Of a stretch of DNA of 64,000 bases, positions 43,700-53,251 are shown piece after piece. Made by a program: the position numbers and the translations under genes. The DNA is from Pseudarthrobacter sulfonivorans (GTDB lineage: Bacteria; Actinomycetota; Actinomycetes; Actinomycetales; Micrococcaceae): contig NZ_CP013747.1 of NCBI RefSeq assembly GCF_001484605.1, positions 248,001-312,000 on the forward strand, read 5' to 3'. The notes beneath the pieces were generated by a model. It saw only the letters and a list, made by a program, of their open reading frames with translations, did not search any database and was not told where the DNA came from. Numbering within the stretch: position 1 is the stretch's first letter; every line of letters begins with the position of its first letter.

Positions 43700-45226
43700 T
43701 TAGGGCGAAGCGTCGGCTAGTTTTCGGCGCATGATCTTGCCCGTTGAGGTTTGCGGAAGGCTTTTGACGAACTTGATTAAACGGGGACGTTTGTAGGGTG
43801 CCAGGTGGTCCTTGGTGAAGTTGATGAGCTCTTCTTCGGTGACGCTTGTTCCATGTTTTAGGACGACGTAGGCGCAGGCGAGTTCGCCTCGTACTTCATC
43901 GGGCAAAGGGCCTACTGCGACGAGTGCTACGGCGGGGTGTCCGGCTACGACCCGTTCGATCTCGGCCGGGTAGACGTTATAGCCCGCGGTGATGATCATG
44001 TCCTTGCGCCGGTCGACGATGAAGACGTGGCCGGTGTCGTCCATCCTGGCGATGTCCCCGGTATGCAGCCAGCCGTCACTTTCGATGTTCTTCTTGGTTT
44101 CTACCGGGTTTCGGTAGTACCCATTCATGACAATCGGGCCGCGCACCATCAATTCGCCTGGGGTCCCCCGTTCGGCCTCCCTTGTGACGTCGTCCAGGTT
44201 GGCGATCCGCAGTTCGACACCGGGCAGGCTAACGCCAATTGATCCCGGCACCGGCGGCGCATACACGGAATGGGTGGCACCCAGGCCGGCGACTTCTGTC
44301 ATGCCCCACAGCTCGATCAGCCGCGCGCCGGTGATGTTTTGCCAGGCCTCCACCGTGCTGGTGGCGATTGTCTGCCCACCCACCGTGGAACGGGTCAGTG
44401 AGCTGAGGTCGTGGGCTTCTATCGCTGGATCGGCCAACATCATGGAGTACATGGCCGGAACGCCCTCGATCATGGTCGCGGAGTGTTTTTCGATCAGGCC
44501 CAACGCCTTGGGGGCATCGAAGCGGTCCATCAGCACCACTGTTCCTCCCGCCATGAATGTGCTGTTGACACTCACATTGCCGTAAACGTGCGGAGTGGGA
44601 AGTCCGGTGACTACGACGTCCCGGTCCGTGCGTGCGTGCATCGTTGCTGTCATGGCGCAGTTGAGCAGGACGGCGCGGTGTGACTGCTCGGCGCCCTTGG
44701 GGTGGCCGGTGGTGCCGGAGGTGTATCCGATGGTGGAGGTGGCGAGGGGATCCACGACGACGTTCTCCTCGATCCTGGCCGCGCGGATCAGCGAATCGAA
44801 CGTCACCAGGCCGGAGTCCTCGGGATCGAAACTGATGATGTGCTGCAGGGCCAAGCCCGGATCAGCGTGCGCAGCGATGTCCTGGGCATTATCAGCGGTG
44901 GTAAGGATTGCTACGGCTTCGCAGTCCTTGAGGATGAATCGTACTTCCTCGAGCGTCAGCATGCCGTTGATCGGGTTCACGACCGCGCCAAGGCGCAGTA
45001 CGGCGTGATACGCGACGATCCATTCCCAACGGTTGGGGCTGAAGAGCGAGACGACATCGCCTTCTTTGACACCGAGGTCGCGCAGACCACCGGCGACCCG
45101 GGCCGAGATGTCCTCAAGTTCGGTGTAGCTTAGGGTCAGCGGGGCCGTAATCAGTGCGGTCTTGTCGCCGAAGTTGGCACTGGAAGCCGGCAGGATGTCC
45201 CCCGGGCCGGTTAGGGCAGATATCAT
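43700..45226 (-). CDS. AMP-forming acyl-CoA ligase
   Basis: 508 residues of the ANL superfamily. P-loop TIGYTSGTTGHPKGAEQSH; adenylate motif IELWGMTEVAG; hinge region DGWLHTGDIARMDDTGHV; IVDRRKDMIITAGYNVYPAEIE; catalytic lysine PQTSTGKIMRRKL at the C-terminus. The substrate pocket is not predictable, though 4-coumarate/medium-chain ligases are the nearest shape. ATG overlaps the PrpD stop (TGATG). It would activate the imported acid to its CoA thioester, in parallel with or downstream of the CoA-transferase. Confidence 0.9.
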   Translation of the reverse strand: MISALTGPGDILPASSANFGDKTALITAPLTLSYTELEDISARVAGGLRDLGVKEGDVVSLFSPNRWEWIVAYHAVLRLGAVVNPINGMLTLEEVRFILKDCEAVAILTTADNAQDIAAHADPGLALQHIISFDPEDSGLVTFDSLIRAARIEENVVVDPLATSTIGYTSGTTGHPKGAEQSHRAVLLNCAMTATMHARTDRDVVVTGLPTPHVYGNVSVNSTFMAGGTVVLMDRFDAPKALGLIEKHSATMIEGVPAMYSMMLADPAIEAHDLSSLTRSTVGGQTIATSTVEAWQNITGARLIELWGMTEVAGLGATHSVYAPPVPGSIGVSLPGVELRIANLDDVTREAERGTPGELMVRGPIVMNGYYRNPVETKKNIESDGWLHTGDIARMDDTGHVFIVDRRKDMIITAGYNVYPAEIERVVAGHPAVALVAVGPLPDEVRGELACAYVVLKHGTSVTEEELINFTKDHLAPYKRPRLIKFVKSLPQTSTGKIMRRKLADASP

Positions 45227-46614
45227 CAGACGCCTTCTCTCATGGTGGGGAAAGGGAGTTCCCGGATGTCGCTGACTGCCCGCAGGTTGTCAAGCGCGGC
45301 GAGGAGCTGCTCCTGCTTATCCCCGGTGGTGTACTGGACACAGTCGACGAACTTTTCGTGCAGCTCCGCGTCCGTTAGGGGTGCACTGGCATGGCCACGG
45401 GGTTGATCGCGGCGTGAGCTAACGACGTTTCCATCGCGCATCACGACTGAAACGCACGAGTAGCCTGCATGCCAGCCGGGTGACCCTGTTGGCGGTGTCG
45501 GGCTTTCGGTGACCGAGACTTTGCGCAGCAGGGCTTGGAGGTCAGGCCTATTCACAGCTGCGTTTTCAAATGATTCAAGGGAGACGCCCCCATCGAAAAG
45601 GGCTGCTGCTGCGGTGTACTCGAGGCTGAATTTCGCCTCGAGGCCGGTGGTCGGCCGGTGATGGATCAGCGGTTCCAGCCCGGCGGTTTGCACGGTGACC
45701 TCGATTCGTTCCACGTCACCGGCGTCGAGGGGACCACAGTCCAGGACCGCGTCGATGGTGCGGTGTGTGTTGAAGCACGCCGGGTACTTCTTGACGGAGA
45801 GCTTGTGCTCGCCCAGCCCGTGGATGGGCACACTGATTGTGTCGGCCCGGGCGAGATCCGTGCCGAGGCCAAACAGACCCAGGAAGCCGTATTGCGCCTC
45901 GAGCATGACCTCGCTGGCGGTAAACCCGGCGCGGGCGAGCTGCGCGGCCTCGATGCCGTGCGAGGCTGCCAGACCTGCGTGGAGGGGTTTTGTCATGGTC
46001 CCGAAATTGCGACGGCTGCCGGCTGCCATGGTCCCGGAAATTGCCAGTGCCATCACAGTTTGCTCAACGCCGAGCTTGTACAAGTACGCCGAAGCTGCAG
46101 CTGCGCCGATGACACCCAGGGTCGCTGTGGCATGCCAGCCGAGGGCGTAGTGCTTGGGGCCGTCGAGGATGCTCGCAAGCAGGAACTCCGTGTGGTAACC
46201 GACCAAATAGGCTTCAAGCACGTCGCGACCGCCGGCCCCGATTTCCTCACCCACTGCCAGGGCGACCGGAACCAGCACAGTGCTGGGGTGTCCCTGGATC
46301 TCTTCGGTAACGTCGTCGAAGTCCAAGGCGTGGCTAGCGGTTCCGTTAACCAGCGCCATCTGAGCGGGCTGACGGGACGGCGAGCCGATAAGGGACCGTG
46401 CGGGACCGACCGATGCATGGGTGTCGAGGGCCTCCAGCAACCTGGTCATGGTTTCATCACCTGAGGCGGCGATGGCGACACCGATCGTATCGATGAAGGC
46501 CCGCTCGGCTTCGCGCAGACTCTCATCGGTAACCCCTGAGGCGGCGAAACCAACGATGAATTCTGCCAGACGATGGGTGAGGCCGGCGTTTTGCATTTCG
46601 CTCATCTGCGTCAT
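45226..46614 (-). CDS. MmgE/PrpD-family protein (2-methylcitrate dehydratase-like)
   Basis: 462 residues. Family landmarks: DTIGVAIAASGDE, NGTASHALDFDDV with the conserved DFDD, GYHTEFLLASILDG, HATATLGVIGAAAASAYL, GTMTKPLHAGLAASHGIEAA and KKYPACFNTHRTIDAVL. The ATG at 46614 overlaps the enoyl-CoA hydratase stop (ATGA). Family members dehydrate or isomerise tricarboxylic acids (methylcitrate, aconitate) or iminodisuccinate. Its presence suggests a multi-carboxylated intermediate. Confidence 0.9.
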   Translation of the reverse strand: MTQMSEMQNAGLTHRLAEFIVGFAASGVTDESLREAERAFIDTIGVAIAASGDETMTRLLEALDTHASVGPARSLIGSPSRQPAQMALVNGTASHALDFDDVTEEIQGHPSTVLVPVALAVGEEIGAGGRDVLEAYLVGYHTEFLLASILDGPKHYALGWHATATLGVIGAAAASAYLYKLGVEQTVMALAISGTMAAGSRRNFGTMTKPLHAGLAASHGIEAAQLARAGFTASEVMLEAQYGFLGLFGLGTDLARADTISVPIHGLGEHKLSVKKYPACFNTHRTIDAVLDCGPLDAGDVERIEVTVQTAGLEPLIHHRPTTGLEAKFSLEYTAAAALFDGGVSLESFENAAVNRPDLQALLRKVSVTESPTPPTGSPGWHAGYSCVSVVMRDGNVVSSRRDQPRGHASAPLTDAELHEKFVDCVQYTTGDKQEQLLAALDNLRAVSDIRELPFPTMREGV

Positions 46615-47399
46615 TTCCCTTCCCATCGGGGCGCCCGCTTTTCGATGAAGGCGCGGACACCTTCTTCACGGTCAGCGCTCAGGTAAGGGTTCGGTCCCAC
46701 ATTGAGCCGTAGCGCTGCCTGGACCGAGAGCTCCCAGCCCTTCGTGACCATCTCCTTGTAGCGTCGGAGAGCCAGGGGCGCGTTCGCGACGATACTCCGG
46801 ACAAATTCTTCGGTCTCCTTTGCCAGCTGATCAGCCGGATGCACGGCATTGACCAAGCCCCAATGCAAGGCTTCCGAGGGTGCCATGAGTTCGCCGGTGT
46901 ACAGCATGGAAAGCGCCACGGACCGGGGAACCAGCCTGGGCAGCAACACAGTGGCGAAGTTCGCGCCCATTCCACGCTTGGCTTCAGGCATACCTATAGT
47001 CGAGTGCTCGGCAGCTATCCTGATGTCGCATGCAAGAGCCAGTTCGAATCCGCCAGCCACCGCTGGGCCGTTAAGGGACGCGATGGTCGGCTTGCCCACT
47101 TCCAGCACCAGCTCGAACAGATTCCTTTCGGTGCCTGTCATCGGCACGGGGAATCGTCGGCCTTCCTGAGCGATCTGATTCAGCTCCTTAAGGTCCCCGC
47201 CGGCGCAGAACGCGCGATCCCCCGCCCCTGTCAGGACGATGGCCCAAACGTCGTTGTCCTCCGCTGCCACGGTAAACACCTCGGCCAGGCGAGCTACTAC
47301 CGCTTGGCTTAATGCGTTGCGGCTTTCGGGCCGGTTCATGGTGATATAGGCGACCCTGTCCCGGATTTCGAACAGTACTTCCTCTTCAACGTTGCTCAT
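46611..47399 (-). CDS. Enoyl-CoA hydratase/isomerase (crotonase family)
   Basis: 262 residues. Oxyanion-hole segment FCAGGDLKELNQ near residue 65, the second at LNGPAVAGGFELALACDIRI near 112, and both catalytic glutamates appear present (GGFELALACD and MPEAKRGMGA). ATG overlaps the CaiB stop by 4 bp. Hydrates the 2-enoyl-CoA produced by an acyl-CoA dehydrogenase such as the one at 57267. Confidence 0.93.
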   Translation of the reverse strand: MSNVEEEVLFEIRDRVAYITMNRPESRNALSQAVVARLAEVFTVAAEDNDVWAIVLTGAGDRAFCAGGDLKELNQIAQEGRRFPVPMTGTERNLFELVLEVGKPTIASLNGPAVAGGFELALACDIRIAAEHSTIGMPEAKRGMGANFATVLLPRLVPRSVALSMLYTGELMAPSEALHWGLVNAVHPADQLAKETEEFVRSIVANAPLALRRYKEMVTKGWELSVQAALRLNVGPNPYLSADREEGVRAFIEKRAPRWEGK

Positions 47400-48607
47400 T
47401 GGTGCTCTGCTTTCGAATCGGTGTCGACGACGCCCTCAGCAACGAGTTCATCGATGGCTTTTTGGTCGTACCCTAGGTCGGACAGCACCTCTACCGTGTG
47501 CTGGCCCAATAGCGGGGGGACGTGACGGACCGGGGTGAACGAGCCGTCGAACTCCACTGGCGTGGCCATGGTTTGGTAGTCAGAAATCCGCGGGTGGGGG
47601 TATTCGTGGATAAGGCCAAGCGCATGAACCTGGTCGTGGGCCAGTACCTGGTCGAGCGTGTGGATGGCCGCTACGGGCACGTCGACCGCTGATAGGGCAG
47701 CGGCAAGCTCTTCGGTCTCGAAGGACTTGGTTGACTTCTCGATCTCAAATGCGAGCTCGACCCGGTTGCGGACTCGACTTGGATTGTCCACGAATCGTTC
47801 ATCGGTAAGAAGGTCCGGCCGTTCGAGCATGCTGCACAGCCGGTCGTACAGCCTGTCGTTACCGGCGGCAATGATGAGGTGCCCGTCAGCCGTTGCGAAC
47901 GCTTGGTACGGGGCGATCCCTACCGTGCCGGAACCGAGCCGCTGAGGGATCGTCCCGTCAGCGAGGTACCCGGTGACCTGGGCGGGCAGCCATTGCAGCG
48001 CTGAGCCGAGCAGCGACGTCTGGACCAGGGATCCCACGCCGGTGCGATCGCGTGTCCGCAGGGCTTCGAGGATGCCGATAACGCTCCACATGGCCGTGCC
48101 CTGATCGAGGATGGAAGCCGGGATGCGCACCGGCGGCCCGCCCTGCTCACCAGTCAGACTCATCAGACCGCCGAAGCCTTGCAGCAGCGGGTCATAGGCC
48201 GGGTCATCCTTCATCGCACCGCGTGGACCGAATCCGCTGATGTCGCAGACGATGATTCCGGGGTTGGTCTTAGCGAGCTCTTCCCGGGAGAAGCCCAGTT
48301 TTGCTGCTGCGCCCGGCCTGAGGTTCTGGATGAACACGTCGGCGGTGTCCAGGAGTTCGCGAACTATTTTGCGGCCCTCCGGAGTCTTGACGTCGACGCT
48401 GAGGCTTCTCTTGTTGCGGTTCAGCGCCAGGAAAGATGCGCTTTCGCCTTGCCAGAATGGCGGTCCCCATGCTCGTGTGTCATCCCCCGTTCCGACGCGC
48501 TCGATTTTGATGACGTCGGCCCCGAGGTCGCCCAGTATTTGCGTGGCGAAGGGACCCGCAACGCTTGCAGTCAGGTCGACAACGCGAATTCCGGTGAGCG
48601 AATTCAT
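47396..48607 (-). CDS. CaiB/BaiF-family (class III) CoA-transferase
   Basis: 403 residues. N-terminal CoA site GIRVVDLTASVAGPFATQIL, GDLGADVIKIERVGTGDDTR; catalytic aspartate in KDDPAYDPLLQGFGGLMSLT (near residue 170); GTGVGS-type loop DRTGVGSLVQTSLL. ATG overlaps the HMGL-like stop by 4 bp. Moves CoA between acids without ATP use, as in formyl-, succinyl- or itaconyl-CoA transferases. Gives the pathway a second activation route. Confidence 0.93.
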   Translation of the reverse strand: MNSLTGIRVVDLTASVAGPFATQILGDLGADVIKIERVGTGDDTRAWGPPFWQGESASFLALNRNKRSLSVDVKTPEGRKIVRELLDTADVFIQNLRPGAAAKLGFSREELAKTNPGIIVCDISGFGPRGAMKDDPAYDPLLQGFGGLMSLTGEQGGPPVRIPASILDQGTAMWSVIGILEALRTRDRTGVGSLVQTSLLGSALQWLPAQVTGYLADGTIPQRLGSGTVGIAPYQAFATADGHLIIAAGNDRLYDRLCSMLERPDLLTDERFVDNPSRVRNRVELAFEIEKSTKSFETEELAAALSAVDVPVAAIHTLDQVLAHDQVHALGLIHEYPHPRISDYQTMATPVEFDGSFTPVRHVPPLLGQHTVEVLSDLGYDQKAIDELVAEGVVDTDSKAEHQ

Positions 48608-49764
48608 GACGCACCTGCCTTATCTTGTTGGAGCCCCAGCCGGTCGCGGGACGGAGATGTGATGACGGACTTCCATGGTGATGGAGCCCCTGCATAGGCG
48701 CTCGGCCCAACGCGGAAGTGTTGCGCCTGCTCGAAAGTTTCAACAAAAGGCATGTCCATGGCGTAGAGGCGCTCTCCCCGGGGACGGGGACCTGTTCGTG
48801 CCACGTGAGTGTCTGTAGGGTGCCCGATGATTTCCTCGGTGAGAATGACTACCTCGATCAGTGCGTCGAGGTCAACACCGGTCTCGATGCCAAGTTCGTG
48901 CAGCAGGTCTACCAGGTCCTCGGTGGGCATCATCCCGGTGGCACGTCCGTTTCCGCAGTATGGGCATCCGCCAATTCCGCCGACGGTTGTGTCGAGGATG
49001 AGTTCGCATTCCTCCGTGAGTGTCCGCAGAGCCGCGTAAATCGAGATAGGTGCGGTGCCGCGCTGGTTGTGCAGATGGAGATGGAAGCGGGTAATTTCAG
49101 GCCAAGTGGAACGAATGGCCAAGAGTTGCTCCTCGACGGCGTCGGGCATGTTCCAACCCATCGGGTCACCGATCACCACTTCTGCTACGCGGATGCCGGC
49201 AGCGGTCCAAAGCCGGTGTTGCTTTTCGAGGAGATCCATTCGCTCAGACAGGCTGAACTCGCCCAACCAGTTTGACCCCCAGGCGGCGTTGATTCCGATG
49301 CCGGCCTCGATCTTTCCCTCGGCGACAGCTCGCTGCACCGTGTCCGGCCAGGAACTAATCTCATCGGCCTGAGAGCGGTTTGCGTTACGGCGGACGAAGA
49401 CGTCACACACATGCACGAAGGTGCGGGGCAGCCCATCACCAGGCGATAGCGGCGGCGTATGCACTTGTGCCCTTTCGGCGCCGCGGCTGTTTAGTGCCAA
49501 TGCGGAATAGTTCACGCCGGGCACCGGGGTGAACTTGTCGAGCAGCGCGTCGACCTCGGCCATCTGGGGCGTCCACCGCGGGCTTACGAAAGAGCCAGCG
49601 ACGATGTACTTGAGGCCGGTTTGCGAGAGAGCTTCCAACAACCTCACCTTGTCCTCAAGGCGGATTTCTGCGCTCTCGATCTGCATGCCCTCGCGCATGA
49701 GCTCTTCGTTGATCCGTACCGCCGGGTAGCGGTGCTGTTTCCGTTTTTCTGACGGGGTGTTCAC
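48604..49764 (-). CDS. HMG-CoA lyase-like (HMGL TIM-barrel) acyltransferase/lyase
   Basis: 386 residues, longer than the roughly 300 of bacterial HMG-CoA lyase owing to both ends. Similar blocks: YIVAGSFVSPRWTPQMAEVD, VVIGDPMGWNMPDAVEE, FHLHLHNQRGTAPISIYAAL and GGIGGCPYCGNGRATG followed by MMPTEDLVDLLHELG, with the catalytic-loop cysteine kept. Differences: the usual RDGLQ is REGMQ, the HDT after the metal His is HNQ, and the asparagine after the cysteine loop is replaced. It should cleave a 3-hydroxyacyl-CoA or related compound, but on another substrate. Four-base overlaps on both sides. Confidence 0.82.
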   Translation of the reverse strand: MNTPSEKRKQHRYPAVRINEELMREGMQIESAEIRLEDKVRLLEALSQTGLKYIVAGSFVSPRWTPQMAEVDALLDKFTPVPGVNYSALALNSRGAERAQVHTPPLSPGDGLPRTFVHVCDVFVRRNANRSQADEISSWPDTVQRAVAEGKIEAGIGINAAWGSNWLGEFSLSERMDLLEKQHRLWTAAGIRVAEVVIGDPMGWNMPDAVEEQLLAIRSTWPEITRFHLHLHNQRGTAPISIYAALRTLTEECELILDTTVGGIGGCPYCGNGRATGMMPTEDLVDLLHELGIETGVDLDALIEVVILTEEIIGHPTDTHVARTGPRPRGERLYAMDMPFVETFEQAQHFRVGPSAYAGAPSPWKSVITSPSRDRLGLQQDKAGAS

Positions 49765-50480
49765 ACGTACTCCTCTGCGAGTGCCATACTTCGGACTTCA
49801 TCTGCGGTCCCTCGTCGCGCGATTGAGCCGTGCTTGAGGACGTAGCCTCGATCCGCGAGTTCGAGTGCTGGGCGTGCCATCTGTTCGGAGATCAACAGCG
49901 CAGTCCCAGCTGCCTGGACGGTTCGGATCGCATCACTGACCGACGCGATCCAAATAGGGGCCAGGCCCAGAAACGGCTCATCCAGGAGGAGGAGTCTTGG
50001 GCGAGATGCCATCGCGCGGCCCATTGCTACAATCTGCTGCTGACCGCCGCTGAGGTCGCCCGCGCGGCTTCGTCGACGTTCGGCGAGCAGCGGGAAGGTA
50101 TCGAAGAGCTCTTCTACGCGGGTGTTCCGGTCGGTTGCTTTCAGTTGGTGAGCTCCGATACGAATGTTTTCTTCTACTGTCATGGTGGCGAAGACCTGGC
50201 GGCCTTCCGGTGACAGCCGGATGCCCCGGCGTGCGCGCAGGGCAGCGCTCACTGTCGTGATCGGCTGACCATCGAGGTGGACGGACCCTGAGGAGGCGGG
50301 GACGGAACCCATGATTGCCTTGATCGTGGTCGACTTGCCGGCACCGTTAGCCCCGCAGAGAACAACAGTCTCTCCCCTGTGGACACCGATGCTCACGCCG
50401 CTCACGGCGCGGATGGGCCCGTAATTCACGACGAGGTCCCGTACAGCAAGGAGCTCTTCGTCTCTCCTGGTGTCAGTCAT
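49761..50480 (-). CDS. livF: Branched-chain-type ABC transporter ATPase, LivF
   Basis: 239 residues. Walker A CGANGAGKSTTIKA, signature AGDLSGGQQQIVAMGRAM, Walker B LLLLDEPFLGLAP. VNYGPIRAVSGVSI at the start is typical of LivF. ATG at 50480 lies within the end of livG (8-bp overlap); longer in-frame readings are rejected. One of the two ATPases of a HAAT-family importer. Confidence 0.93.
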   Translation of the reverse strand: MTDTRRDEELLAVRDLVVNYGPIRAVSGVSIGVHRGETVVLCGANGAGKSTTIKAIMGSVPASSGSVHLDGQPITTVSAALRARRGIRLSPEGRQVFATMTVEENIRIGAHQLKATDRNTRVEELFDTFPLLAERRRSRAGDLSGGQQQIVAMGRAMASRPRLLLLDEPFLGLAPIWIASVSDAIRTVQAAGTALLISEQMARPALELADRGYVLKHGSIARRGTADEVRSMALAEEYV

Positions 50481-51255
50481 CGGTGGCTCCTTCAGCTGGG
50501 TCTGCCATGTGAGTGGAAGGCGATGAGGTTCCGAGGTAGGCCTCCAGCACATCAGGTCTAGCGAGTACCTCATTGGTGATGCCTTCAGCGAGTACTGCGC
50601 CGCTGTCCATAACCAGGATGTTCGGACACAGTCGGCGGATCAGATCCATGTCATGTTCCACAATCAGGACGGCGCAGCCTCTCTTTGTGGTCTCCTTGAC
50701 CAGGTGGTCGATGCGGAACCTTTCCGACATTTCGAGCCCGGCGGCCGGTTCGTCCAGAAGCAGGATCGATGGTCCTGTGTGGATGGTCATGACGAGGCCA
50801 AGGATTTTCTGCTGTCCGTAGGGCAGTGCTCCGGCTCGCGTGCTCCACACGGTGTCAAGTCCGGTCGACTGCACGAATTCGTCGACGTCGATAGCACGTT
50901 TGCCGGCAAACTCGCCGGCACGCGCGATATTCTCCTGGACAGTTACCTCAGCGAAGACGTTGGCCTGCTGATAGCTGCGTGCCAGTCCTCGTCGGTTTAG
51001 GGTGTAGGCAGGCTTGCCGGCGACCTCGCGCCCGTCGAGCAGAACCGAGCCACTGGTGGGTCGCTGACGCCCCGAGATCGTGTTAACCAGTGACGTTTTT
51101 CCCGCACCGTTGGGTCCTATGACCCCGAGGACTTGGCCTTTTTCCAACGTCAGGGAGACATCCCTGACAGCGTGGACGCCGCCGAATGATTTCGACAGAC
51201 CGATGATTTCCAGTGTTTTGTGCTGGGACGGCTGCACGGCTGAAGCGTGTGTCAT
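50473..51255 (-). CDS. livG: Branched-chain-type ABC transporter ATPase, LivG
   Basis: 260 residues. LSKSFGGVHAVRDVSLTLEK, Walker A GPNGAGKTSLVNTI, Walker B SILLLDEPAAGLEMSER and the switch histidine in LIVEHDMDLIRRLC. The signature motif reads GALPYGQQKILGLVMTIH, with LPYGQQ in place of LSGGQ as is common in LivG. ATG overlaps livM by 4 bp. Confidence 0.93.
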   Translation of the reverse strand: MTHASAVQPSQHKTLEIIGLSKSFGGVHAVRDVSLTLEKGQVLGVIGPNGAGKTSLVNTISGRQRPTSGSVLLDGREVAGKPAYTLNRRGLARSYQQANVFAEVTVQENIARAGEFAGKRAIDVDEFVQSTGLDTVWSTRAGALPYGQQKILGLVMTIHTGPSILLLDEPAAGLEMSERFRIDHLVKETTKRGCAVLIVEHDMDLIRRLCPNILVMDSGAVLAEGITNEVLARPDVLEAYLGTSSPSTHMADPAEGATDD

Positions 51256-52331
51256 ACCTTCTCCTTTTCGATCGTATCTTCGTGATCGTCAACGCGGGCG
51301 CGGTTTGATCTGGATCGCCTTCTCAGCCAGGCGGCCGCGTCACGGAAGGAGCCGGTAACACCCCTGGGCAGAAACAGCGACGTCAGGATGAGCAGGGCTC
51401 CGAGGAGAGCGCCGGCGTAGACCCCTTCTGACGCAAACTGCACGATGAGGTAGACCAGCAGCGCAGTCCCGAGGACGGGGCCGAGAACCGATGCTGCTCC
51501 GCCCACGACGACGTATGCAACGTAGTTCACGCCACTCAACGTTGAGAACGAGGAAGGGTGCGCGGTGGTCAAGGTGTTGACCAATAAGAATCCGGACAGT
51601 CCGGCAACGGAACTGGATAGGACGAAGGACGCCAGACGAACTGGCCAGTTCCGAAGACCCAGCGAGGTCGCAAGCACTTCGTTGCTCCGCAGCGAGTCGA
51701 TTCGCCGCCCATTCGTCACGGTGAAAATGACGACCAGGACGACGGCGATGAGGCTGACTACTGCGCCGATCCGCAGGCCGCTGATGGCGTCTCCCAGCAC
51801 CTGATTTCCGAGCGTGGGCGCCGGGATGGCGGTCAGCCCGTCAGTGCCTCCGAGAAAATCAGTCGCGATGATCAGCAGATAGACAACCTGGCCGATCAGG
51901 AATGAGACAAGCGCAAAATACGTGCCCCGCAGCCGCATCGTGATAACGCCGAAGGGAAGGGCCGCCACGGCCGGTACTATCAGGCTGACCAGGATAAGGA
52001 CGACCAGGTTTGGTGTGATGTGTATTGCTGTCAGCGCAGCGGCGTAGCCACCGATGGCCATAAACGCCGGGGTCCCGAAATTCAGCAGCTTGAGCCGCAG
52101 CATCACATACACGCTTAGGGCGGCACCGAGAACTGTCACCATCTGGTTTAGCTGTGAGATCAGCTGGAGGTTCTGTTTGGGTAGTGGAACTACCAGTAGC
52201 AGGACCAGGGCGACGACGACGGCAACCTCAGCTATGGGGATCCGATTCAGGAGTCGTTTGGGGGTGCGCATGGATCGGGATGGAGCCGGCGTCGCGGGAG
52301 TTCGCTCGGGGGAGGCTGCTGAGCTAGGCAT
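51252..52331 (-). CDS. livM: Branched-chain-type ABC transporter permease, LivM
   Basis: 359 residues with about ten spans. LLNFGTPAFMAIGGYAAALT and RSNEVLATSLGLRNWPVRLA are the conserved permease segments. The ATG at 52331 sits inside the end of livH (8-bp overlap). The proline-rich N-terminal extension (SSAASPERTPATPAPSRS) is cytoplasmic and unusual but poorly conserved in the family. Confidence 0.92.
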   Translation of the reverse strand: MPSSAASPERTPATPAPSRSMRTPKRLLNRIPIAEVAVVVALVLLLVVPLPKQNLQLISQLNQMVTVLGAALSVYVMLRLKLLNFGTPAFMAIGGYAAALTAIHITPNLVVLILVSLIVPAVAALPFGVITMRLRGTYFALVSFLIGQVVYLLIIATDFLGGTDGLTAIPAPTLGNQVLGDAISGLRIGAVVSLIAVVLVVIFTVTNGRRIDSLRSNEVLATSLGLRNWPVRLASFVLSSSVAGLSGFLLVNTLTTAHPSSFSTLSGVNYVAYVVVGGAASVLGPVLGTALLVYLIVQFASEGVYAGALLGALLILTSLFLPRGVTGSFRDAAAWLRRRSRSNRARVDDHEDTIEKEKV

Positions 52332-53199
52332 CACGAAGACTCCTTCCGGCGATCCCCGACGGCCTGAAGAGCAGCAGCGCCAGGACGATCACGAAAAGCA
52401 GCAGGCGGGTCAGGGAGCCATCCAGGTAGGTTCCTGCAATCGCTTCGACAAGGCCGACGCCGACCGCAGCTGAAGCAGCTCCGACGAGGCTGCCAAGTCC
52501 GCCGAGGACGACAACCAGGAAAGAGACCATCAGCGCTGCTTCACCCACCGGCGGTTCCAGTGTGAAGATGGGCGTAACCAGTCCGCCGGCCAGGCCCGCC
52601 AATGCAGCGGACAAGGCGACGGCGAGCGGGAAGTAGACCCGCGGACGCAGTCCCTGCATTGTCGCCACGTCCCGATTCTCGGACAGCGCCCGCAGTGCGA
52701 TCCCGTGCTTGCTCCGGTAGAGCAGGAACCACAGCCCCAGGACCGCAACGGCGGATACCGCGATGACGATTAGCCGCGCAACCGGTATGTAGAAGCCCTC
52801 TAGCCTCAGGACCGAGTCCACCGGAAACCTCACCGGAACGGCCTCGGGGCCGTAGAACAGTGTGAGCGCGGCGATCACTACGAAGTAGAAGCCCAGCGAA
52901 ACGATAAGTGTCCCCTCGTGGTTGTCGACGATCTTCTCGATGAGCAGCAGCTCCATGACGTAACCGACGGCGGCGACCCCGAGAACAGCTGCGATGAGTG
53001 CCAGTGCGTAGGGCAGGCCCAGACCGGTCATGAGTGAGTATGTGAAGTAGCCACCGAGAACGTAGAAGGCTCCGTGGGCGAAATTGATTACGCCCAGGAC
53101 GCCGAACACGAGGGAGAATCCGAGGGCGAGGAGCGCGTACTGAGCGCCCAGGGCGAGTCCGTTGACAGTTGCTTGAACTAGGGTGTCCACTGAGGTCAC
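52324..53199 (-). CDS. livH: Branched-chain-type ABC transporter permease, LivH
   Basis: 291 residues, eight or so spans. Starts VQATVNGLALGAQYALLALG with FGVLGVINFAHGAFYVLGGY, the LivH hallmark; the conserved ALSENRDVATMQGL segment contacts the ATPases. 52 bp after the receptor gene livK. Confidence 0.93.
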   Translation of the reverse strand: MTSVDTLVQATVNGLALGAQYALLALGFSLVFGVLGVINFAHGAFYVLGGYFTYSLMTGLGLPYALALIAAVLGVAAVGYVMELLLIEKIVDNHEGTLIVSLGFYFVVIAALTLFYGPEAVPVRFPVDSVLRLEGFYIPVARLIVIAVSAVAVLGLWFLLYRSKHGIALRALSENRDVATMQGLRPRVYFPLAVALSAALAGLAGGLVTPIFTLEPPVGEAALMVSFLVVVLGGLGSLVGAASAAVGVGLVEAIAGTYLDGSLTRLLLFVIVLALLLFRPSGIAGRSLRDA

Positions 53200-53251
53200 T
53201 CCGTTCTTTGGGGATGTGTGTGATTCAAAGGAAGGGTCGAGAGGCGCGCTC

